Positions 1 to 3,904 of a stretch of DNA of 5,234 bases are shown in pieces; position 1 is the stretch's first letter; each line of letters opens with the position of its first letter. The notes beneath the pieces were generated by a model. That model saw only the letters and a program-made list of their open reading frames with translations, was not told where the DNA came from and did no database searches. This stretch comes from Candidatus Omnitrophota bacterium. Its GTDB lineage: Bacteria > Omnitrophota > Gorgyraeia > Gygaellales > Profunditerraquicolaceae. The position numbers and the translations under genes are program-made. The DNA lies in contig JAGVOR010000031.1 in assembly GCA_020052635.1 (NCBI GenBank), positions 1 through 5,234 on the forward strand, written 5' to 3'.

Positions 1-2
1 GT

Positions 3-422
3 ACAATCGGCAGGGTGTTTTTGGTTAAGTTCGAGAACCAGGATCTCTTGATCCCTAAGTTAGCGGATTTAGCGGTTCAAGAAAAAATTAAATCCGCGAC
101 CATGATTTTTATCGGCGCCCTGCGCCAGGGGGAGCTGGTGACCGGGCCCAAAAAACCGGTGATTCCCCCGCAACCCAACCAGCTGGCCTTTAAAGACGGT
201 TGGGAGGTAATGGGGATTGGCACGCTTTTTACCAACGCTAAAGGCCCGCAGATCCATATCCATGCCAGTATGGGCAAGAAGAAAAATGTCCTCACCGGGT
301 GTGTGCGCGGCCGCTCTAAAGTGTTTTTGGTCATTGAAGCGGTTATCCTGGAGTTAAAAGGAGTTAAGGCCACTAAAGATACTGATCCTTCAACCGGTCT
401 TAATTTACTAAAGATTCTCTAG
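3..422 (+). CDS. PPC (DUF296) domain protein, 5'-partial
   Basis: This is the 3' part of a small PPC-domain (plants and prokaryotes conserved, DUF296) protein. The fold is a trimeric alpha/beta domain; plant AT-hook proteins carry it, while stand-alone bacterial copies have no firmly assigned function. Numbering residues from the GTG at 15, the family core is visible: GALRQGE-LVTGP at 34-45, HIHASMG at 81-87, TGCVRG at 94-99, then a hydrophobic strand with a Glu (VIEAVILEL, 106-114). The GTG at 15 is probably not the start. The frame stays open to the window edge, reading T-I-G-R before that Val, and family members I remember begin with a similar GRVF-type strand, so a few N-terminal residues should lie outside. 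Most PPC proteins have GGH where this one has TGC, so the third of three conserved histidines is a cysteine (Cys96). No DNA-binding AT-hook is present. Family assignment is from motif memory; the cellular role is unknown. Confidence 0.8.
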   Translation, partial: TIGRVFLVKFENQDLLIPKLADLAVQEKIKSATMIFIGALRQGELVTGPKKPVIPPQPNQLAFKDGWEVMGIGTLFTNAKGPQIHIHASMGKKKNVLTGCVRGRSKVFLVIEAVILELKGVKATKDTDPSTGLNLLKIL

Positions 423-450
423 TTAAAACATCATATCAAATATGCAAACC

Positions 451-494
451 CACCCCGCGCTAATTGGAATTGCGCGGGTGTGTGTCCGTACACA
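451..494 (+). promoter_or_regulatory. Double-hairpin structured element, copy 1
   Basis: This 44-nt element lies between the PPC gene and the TMTC-like gene and ends 27 nt before the ATG at 522. Hairpin 1 pairs 451-452 with 479-480 and 454-460 with 472-478, leaving C453 bulged. Its 11-nt apical part contains ATTGGAATT, which can close further as a short A/T stem with a bulged T461 around a UGGA tetraloop. Hairpin 2 follows directly: TGTGT (481-485) pairs with ACACA (490-494) around CCGT. The same layout recurs at 3843-3886 with compensatory base changes. There is no T-tract after it, so it is not a standard intrinsic terminator. It could be a 5' leader element, a protein-binding RNA, a processing site or a REP-like repeat. 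I do not recognise it as a known riboswitch. Strand is assigned from the flanking genes. Confidence 0.7.
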
Positions 495-521
495 ATTAAC
501 CTGCTTAAGATTTTATAAGTG

Positions 522-2288
522 ATGCCCGCCAAATTATCTTTTAAATCCGTATCCGTAATCCTGATTATCCTCTTGGGAGCGCTGGCTTACTTTAACTGCC
601 TGCAGGGGGATTTTATCTGGGATGATGCGGGGCTGGTGGAAAGAAATACTTATATCCGCAGTTTATCCGGCCTGCCTAAAATTTTTACGGGCAATATCTG
701 GGCGGGGATCGGAGAGAGTTCCCGGGCCTACCGGCCGCTGCAAATCGCCACCTACCTGATTGACTATTCAATCTGGAAATTAAACCCTTTCGGTTATCAT
801 CTTACTAATCTATTGCTGCATATCTTAGCGGGGATCGCTCTTTATTGGCTGCTTAAACTGATCTTTGAGAATGAACTTCTGGCTTTATTCAGCAGTTTGT
901 TTTTTGTTTGCCATCCGGTGCAGACGGAGGCGGTAGCTTATATTTCAGGACGAGCCGATCCCCTGGCGGCCGTATTCATATTTATGGCCTTCGGATTTTA
1001 CCTGAAGTTTTTACAAACCCAAAAGCAAACCGATTATTTGCTTGGCCTGTTAAGTTTTATCCTGGCGCTTTTTTCCCGGGAAAATGCCTTAGTCTTGCCG
1101 GTATTATTATTGACTTACCACCTTGCTTTTAAGCCAAAGCCGGCAGTTAAAAAATGCGGCGCGTTCTTTTTAATTGCCGGCATTTACCTTGCCTTGCGGC
1201 TGGCGCTGATGAATACGGTTTTATCCGACACGCCGGTTGAAACAACCTTTATCCAGCGGCTGCCGGGATTTTTTGCCGCTTTGGCCAATTACGCCAGGAT
1301 TATATTCCTGCCAACCGATTTACATATGGAGTACGGCGGGGATTTATTTAAGTTTTTTGATTTTAAAGTACTACTGGGAATGGGGATTTTGATTTTTTTA
1401 ACCGCCTGCATCTTAAAGAGTAGGAAGGCGAATGCAACAGTTTTCTTCGCTTTAATCTGGTTTCTGGCTACGCTTTTACCGGCCTCTAATTTTTACCCCT
1501 TAAACGCTTATATGGCGGAGCACTGGCTTTATTTACCTTCCATCGGTATTTTTATAATTTTCGGTAAATGGTTTGCCGACGGCTATGCAAGAAAAAAAAC
1601 CCGTTTTGCGGCATTGTTGCTTGCGGCATTGTTGCTTGTGGCTTATATTTGCCTGACGATTAATCAGAATAACTACTGGAGATCGAACTTGGATTTTTTT
1701 AAGCGGACATTGAAGTTTGCGCCGGGGAGTGCAAGGGTTTATTATCACCTGGGGAATATTTATTGCGATCTGCAGGATAACCAGCGCGGGATCGCCATGT
1801 ATTCTCAGGCGATTAAAATGAATCCGGCTTACGCCGAAGCTTATAATAATATCGGCAATGTCTATATTAATTCAGGCAGAAACGAAGAAGGAATTACCTA
1901 CTGCCAGCGGGCTTTAAAATTTGATCCCAAGCTTCCGGAGGCATATTATAACCTGGGCAATGCCTATTATAATTTAGGCGAAAAAACCAAGTCGATCGAG
2001 ATGTTTAAGGTAAGCGTTAAGCTTAATCCGGTGTACCTTGAAGCCTGTAATAATCTGGCCGCCGGTTTAGCGGAAGCCGGTGATCTTGATCTGGCGATTG
2101 GCTGTTGGAATCAATGTTTAGAGATCGATCCCGGTTTTACCACAGCGCACTTTAACCTGGCTAAATTCTATTTTATGCGTAAAGAATATGATCTGGCAAT
2201 TAAGCATTGCGATAAAGTGATGGCGTTGGGTGGCGGGGTTGATCCAAGGTTTCTTGAGGTATTAAAGCCTTACCGGAAGGTAAAGTAA
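522..2288 (+). CDS. TMTC-like GT-C family membrane protein with TPR repeats
   Basis: This is a large polytopic inner-membrane protein, probably a glycosyltransferase of the GT-C superfamily using a lipid-linked sugar; donor and acceptor are unknown. Numbering from the GTG at 519, a signal-anchor-like first helix covers about 11-28 and is followed by a loop with WDD at 34-36, the place where GT-C enzymes carry their catalytic acidic pair. YRPL is at 71-74. HPVQTEAVAYISGRADPLA (132-150) closely resembles the corresponding part of eukaryotic TMTC O-mannosyltransferases, and FLPTDLHMEY (263-272) looks like their DUF1736 region. About ten to twelve hydrophobic segments run to residue 380. Five TPR units follow (about 405-438, 439-472, 473-506, 507-540, 541-573), probably outside the cytoplasm. 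The ATG at 522 is preferred, but an adjacent GTG at 519 is possible; neither has a clear Shine-Dalgarno sequence. The gene follows the hairpin element at 451-494. The target could be protein or a surface glycan. Confidence 0.8.
   Translation: MPAKLSFKSVSVILIILLGALAYFNCLQGDFIWDDAGLVERNTYIRSLSGLPKIFTGNIWAGIGESSRAYRPLQIATYLIDYSIWKLNPFGYHLTNLLLHILAGIALYWLLKLIFENELLALFSSLFFVCHPVQTEAVAYISGRADPLAAVFIFMAFGFYLKFLQTQKQTDYLLGLLSFILALFSRENALVLPVLLLTYHLAFKPKPAVKKCGAFFLIAGIYLALRLALMNTVLSDTPVETTFIQRLPGFFAALANYARIIFLPTDLHMEYGGDLFKFFDFKVLLGMGILIFLTACILKSRKANATVFFALIWFLATLLPASNFYPLNAYMAEHWLYLPSIGIFIIFGKWFADGYARKKTRFAALLLAALLLVAYICLTINQNNYWRSNLDFFKRTLKFAPGSARVYYHLGNIYCDLQDNQRGIAMYSQAIKMNPAYAEAYNNIGNVYINSGRNEEGITYCQRALKFDPKLPEAYYNLGNAYYNLGEKTKSIEMFKVSVKLNPVYLEACNNLAAGLAEAGDLDLAIGCWNQCLEIDPGFTTAHFNLAKFYFMRKEYDLAIKHCDKVMALGGGVDPRFLEVLKPYRKVK
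1608..1637 (+). repeat. Perfect 15-bp tandem duplication inside a membrane helix
   Basis: GCGGCATTGTTGCTT occurs twice head to tail (1608-1622 and 1623-1637) in the TMTC-like gene. The unit is in frame and duplicates five residues, AALLL, in the last hydrophobic segment (residues 364-373 counted from the GTG at 519). It keeps the frame and the hydrophobicity. It looks like a recent slippage duplication, just downstream of a run of eight A (1592-1599). Confidence 0.85.
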
Positions 2289-2296
2289 CGCCAAGC

Positions 2297-2324
2297 TTTA
2301 AATATTGCGCAAGCGTGATATAAT
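2297..2324 (+). promoter_or_regulatory. Extended -10 sigma70-type promoter
   Basis: A consensus TATAAT (2319-2324) is preceded by TG one base upstream (2316-2317), the extended -10 arrangement. A four-of-six -35 match, TTTAAA (2297-2302), lies at 16-bp spacing. Transcription would begin near 2331 and give a leader of about 135 nt before the ATG at 2467. It starts nine bases after the stop of the TMTC-like gene, so it marks the start of a separate transcription unit for the small protein and DAHP synthase genes. An 8-bp palindrome TTGCGCAA (2305-2312) lies in the spacer, and GCGCAA recurs at 2339-2344. Confidence 0.6.
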
Positions 2325-2383
2325 AAATCAAAGATAAAGCGCAAAATGAAGAAGCAGATTAATTGATGGTTAGTAGTAAGCAG

Positions 2384-2414
2384 CACTGTCCAGCTTGATC
2401 CGGGTACACTGTCC
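2384..2414 (+). repeat. Direct repeat CACTGTCC, two copies 23 bp apart
   Basis: CACTGTCC occurs at 2384-2391 and again at 2407-2414, start to start 23 bp, in the leader downstream of the promoter. A degenerate third ACTGT follows at 2429-2433 inside the dyad at 2424-2438. The spacings of about 21-23 bp are near two helical turns, as expected for repeated binding sites of one regulator on one face of the DNA. A decayed mobile-element end is another possibility; no transposase is nearby. Confidence 0.4.
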
Positions 2415-2423
2415 CAATTAAAA

Positions 2424-2438
2424 CAGAAACTGTTTCTG
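2424..2438. promoter_or_regulatory. Perfect 15-bp dyad, candidate operator
   Basis: CAGAAAC-T-GTTTCTG is a perfect inverted repeat around a single central base, 28 bp before the start codon at 2467. The one-base centre makes a good RNA hairpin over the whole length impossible, so a dimeric DNA-binding protein is the simpler reading. An overlapping AAACAG-AAA-CTGTTT stem (2421-2435) could form in RNA. It lies about 90 bp downstream of the promoter's start point, so a repressor here would act as a roadblock, or there is a second promoter I did not see. The regulator is unknown. Confidence 0.4.
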
Positions 2439-2453
2439 GGTTTGCTGGGTTTG
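2436..2453 (+). repeat. 9-bp tandem repeat CTGGGTTTG x2
   Basis: CTGGGTTTG occurs at 2436-2444 and 2445-2453, directly next to each other, between the candidate operator and the ribosome binding site. It probably reflects slippage; no function is evident. Confidence 0.7.
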
Positions 2454-2454
2454 A

Positions 2455-2460
2455 GGAGGG
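2455..2460 (+). promoter_or_regulatory. Strong Shine-Dalgarno for the 2467 gene
   Basis: GGAGGG lies six bases before the ATG at 2467, the best ribosome binding site in the window. It fixes the start of the small gene. The DAHP synthase gene behind it lacks one, which suggests that this single site serves both genes. Confidence 0.8.
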
Positions 2461-2466
2461 GAAGAG

Positions 2467-2790
2467 ATGGATTTTAACCTGGTGAGAAAAGATATGAAAA
2501 TGTTCAGTTTCGAAGCCCTGCGTACGGATTGCGACAATTTTTTTGAAGGGGTGATTGTCGGCCAGGAGGTAGAAAAGCTAAACGGCCAGTTAAAAAACCT
2601 TTTCGGGGAACCGGTTTATCCTTCTAAAGAACGCCTGGCGCATAAGGTCCGTCAGACGGTCGACGGTTTTGGCGGGGTGATGCCGGGCCAGACACTGTAT
2701 TTTAAAGATTTAGGGCAGGATAGTATCTTAGCGATGCTCTGGCCCTGGAAGGACGGACAGCGTACTACCGTAAAAATTATCCAAAAATAA
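2467..2790 (+). CDS. Hypothetical small cytosolic protein upstream of DAHP synthase
   Basis: I do not recognise this 107-residue protein. It has no signal peptide, membrane segment or cysteine cluster (a single Cys at 22). The N-terminal half (about 1-48) looks helical, with alternating charges and hydrophobics. The C-terminal half is richer in strand-like stretches (TLYFKDL at 76-82, SILAMLWPW at 86-94, TTVKIIQK at 100-107) and contains a Gly-rich turn, GFGGVMPG (67-74). The start is well supported by a strong Shine-Dalgarno sequence. Its TAA is separated from the next ATG by one base, so it is almost certainly co-transcribed and probably translationally coupled with DAHP synthase. That suggests, without proving, a role in aromatic biosynthesis such as regulating or assisting the enzyme. 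It could equally be an unrelated co-transcribed gene. That it is real coding sequence is supported by the start signal, full-length open frame and operon spacing. Confidence 0.75.
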   Translation: MDFNLVRKDMKMFSFEALRTDCDNFFEGVIVGQEVEKLNGQLKNLFGEPVYPSKERLAHKVRQTVDGFGGVMPGQTLYFKDLGQDSILAMLWPWKDGQRTTVKIIQK

Positions 2791-2791
2791 G

Positions 2792-3823
2792 ATGAGCTTT
2801 AAATATTTACAGAAGATCCCTACTCCGGAAGCGATTAAGCAGCAGATGCCGCTATCGGCTAAGCTGGTTAAAGTAAAAGCTAACCGGGATAAGGATATTT
2901 TAAATGTTTTAAAAGGCAATGACCGGCGCATGCTCTTGATCATCGGGCCCTGTTCGGCGGATGATGAAGAGGCGCTTTGTGAATATGTGGGCAGGCTGGC
3001 AAAGCTGCAGGATAAGGTCAGGGACAGTTTGATTTTAATCCCCCGCATTTATACCAATAAACCGCGCACGACCGGAGAAGGATACAAGGGGATGCTCACC
3101 CATCCTAAGGCAGGCGAAGGCCCCAATATTGCTCAAGGGATCAAAGCGATCCGCCGGATGCATGTGCGGGTGTTAAATGAAACCGGCTTAACCGCTGCCG
3201 ATGAGATGCTTTACCCGGGCAACTATCCGTACCTGGAGGATATCTTAAGTTATGTCACTATCGGCGCCCGGTCAGTCGAAAATCAGGAGCACCGCTTAAC
3301 GGTCAGCGGCCTGGATATTCCGGTGGGAATGAAAAATCCGACCAGCGGGGATTTGAATGTTTTGCTGAATTCGGTACAGGCAGCGCAGATCCAGCATACC
3401 TTCATTTATAACGGCTGGGAGGTCAAGACCCCGGGTAACCGCCTGACCCATTGTATTCTGCGCGGGGCGATTGACCATCACGGCCAGAGTATCCCCAATT
3501 ATCACTACGAAGACCTGATCCAATTTACCCAGCTTTATTTGAAACGTAATTTAGCCAATCCGGCTTTGATTGTGGATACCAACCACGCCAATTCCAATAA
3601 AAATTTCCGGGAGCAGTCCCGGATTGCCCAAGAGGTAATGCACAGCCGTTCCAAATCCGTTGAGCTGAAAGAAATCATTAAGGGCTTGATGGTTGAAAGT
3701 TATTTAAAGGAAGGGCGCCAGGAGCCGGGAGGTAGGGCTTTCGGCCAGTCGATTACCGATCCCTGTTTGGGTTGGGATGAGACAAGAGAATTGATTTTGA
3801 AATTAGCGGACAGGTCTAAATAA
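2792..3823 (+). CDS. aroF: 3-deoxy-7-phosphoheptulonate (DAHP) synthase, class I
   Basis: This cytosolic enzyme (EC 2.5.1.54) condenses phosphoenolpyruvate with erythrose 4-phosphate to DAHP, the first step of the shikimate pathway. The 343 residues match the class I AroF/G/H type (about 350 in E. coli). Key residues are visible: GPCS with metal-ligand Cys54, KPRTT with Lys90, IGAR with Arg160, the PVGMKNPTSGD loop with Lys181, the TNHANSNK metal ligand His265, VES with Glu302, and SITDPCLGW with Asp323. The active site therefore looks complete. The central region (about 199-218) differs from the E. coli enzymes and resembles, from memory, forms found in Clostridia. Which E. coli paralogue it corresponds to, and its feedback inhibitor, cannot be read from sequence alone, so the symbol is generic. 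There is no Shine-Dalgarno sequence before ATG 2792. The ATG lies one base after the preceding stop, so translation probably depends on ribosomes finishing the small upstream gene. Regulation may act through the sites at 2384-2438. Confidence 0.95.
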   Translation: MSFKYLQKIPTPEAIKQQMPLSAKLVKVKANRDKDILNVLKGNDRRMLLIIGPCSADDEEALCEYVGRLAKLQDKVRDSLILIPRIYTNKPRTTGEGYKGMLTHPKAGEGPNIAQGIKAIRRMHVRVLNETGLTAADEMLYPGNYPYLEDILSYVTIGARSVENQEHRLTVSGLDIPVGMKNPTSGDLNVLLNSVQAAQIQHTFIYNGWEVKTPGNRLTHCILRGAIDHHGQSIPNYHYEDLIQFTQLYLKRNLANPALIVDTNHANSNKNFREQSRIAQEVMHSRSKSVELKEIIKGLMVESYLKEGRQEPGGRAFGQSITDPCLGWDETRELILKLADRSK

Positions 3824-3842
3824 ATATAACAGTGATGGACTG

Positions 3843-3886
3843 CGCCCAACGCATATTGGAATTGCGTTGGCGTGCCCTTGTGGGCT
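3843..3886 (+). promoter_or_regulatory. Double-hairpin structured element, copy 2
   Basis: This is the second copy of the 44-nt element, 20 nt after the DAHP synthase stop and 18 nt before the pgi ATG. Hairpin 1 pairs 3843-3844 with 3871-3872 and 3846-3852 with 3864-3870, with C3845 bulged, and the apical part again contains ATTGGAATT. Hairpin 2 is GCCC (3874-3877) with GGGC (3882-3885) around TTGT. The alignment to copy 1 has no gaps: 27 of 44 bases are identical. The changed pairs A-T to G-C, C-G to A-T and G-C to A-T in stem 1, and T-A to C-G, G-C to C-G and T-A to C-G in stem 2, all keep pairing. No T-tract follows. A TATAAC at 3825-3830 could serve as a -10 box, which would place the element at the very 5' end of a pgi transcript, but no good -35 box goes with it. 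Confidence 0.7.
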
Positions 3887-3893
3887 AAGAGCT

Positions 3894-3899
3894 AGGGAG
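3894..3899 (+). promoter_or_regulatory. Shine-Dalgarno for pgi
   Basis: AGGGAG lies five bases before the ATG at 3905 and supports that start. It begins eight bases after the second hairpin of the structured element, so folding or ligand binding there could change access to this site. Confidence 0.7.
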
Positions 3900-3904
3900 A
3901 GAAT

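Noticed and set aside
15..17. GTG as the true start of the PPC gene.
   Set aside because: No ribosome binding site fits in front of it, the frame is open to the window edge, and the residues before it match the expected N-terminal strand.
77..373. 98-codon minus-strand frame opposite the PPC gene, and a similar shorter one at 69-263.
   Set aside because: The PPC motifs are clear on the + strand and these frames show no family features.
451..494. Reading the hairpins before the TMTC-like gene as an intrinsic terminator.
   Set aside because: No run of T follows either hairpin in this copy or in the copy at 3843-3886, and both copies lie closer to the next start than is usual for a terminator.
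2346..2366. Six-codon open frame MKKQIN in the leader after the promoter.
   Set aside because: It has no Shine-Dalgarno and no run of aromatic codons as in a leader peptide for attenuation, and it is too short to support as a gene.
2728..3048. 106-codon open frame on the minus strand.
   Set aside because: It overlaps the end of the small gene and the motif-rich start of DAHP synthase and has a low-complexity Ser-rich translation, so it is a shadow frame.
3590..3598. AATTCCAAT, the reverse complement of the conserved loop of the structured element, within the DAHP synthase gene.
   Set aside because: It encodes the conserved HANSNK active-site motif and lacks the flanking complementary arms, so it is a chance match and not a third copy.
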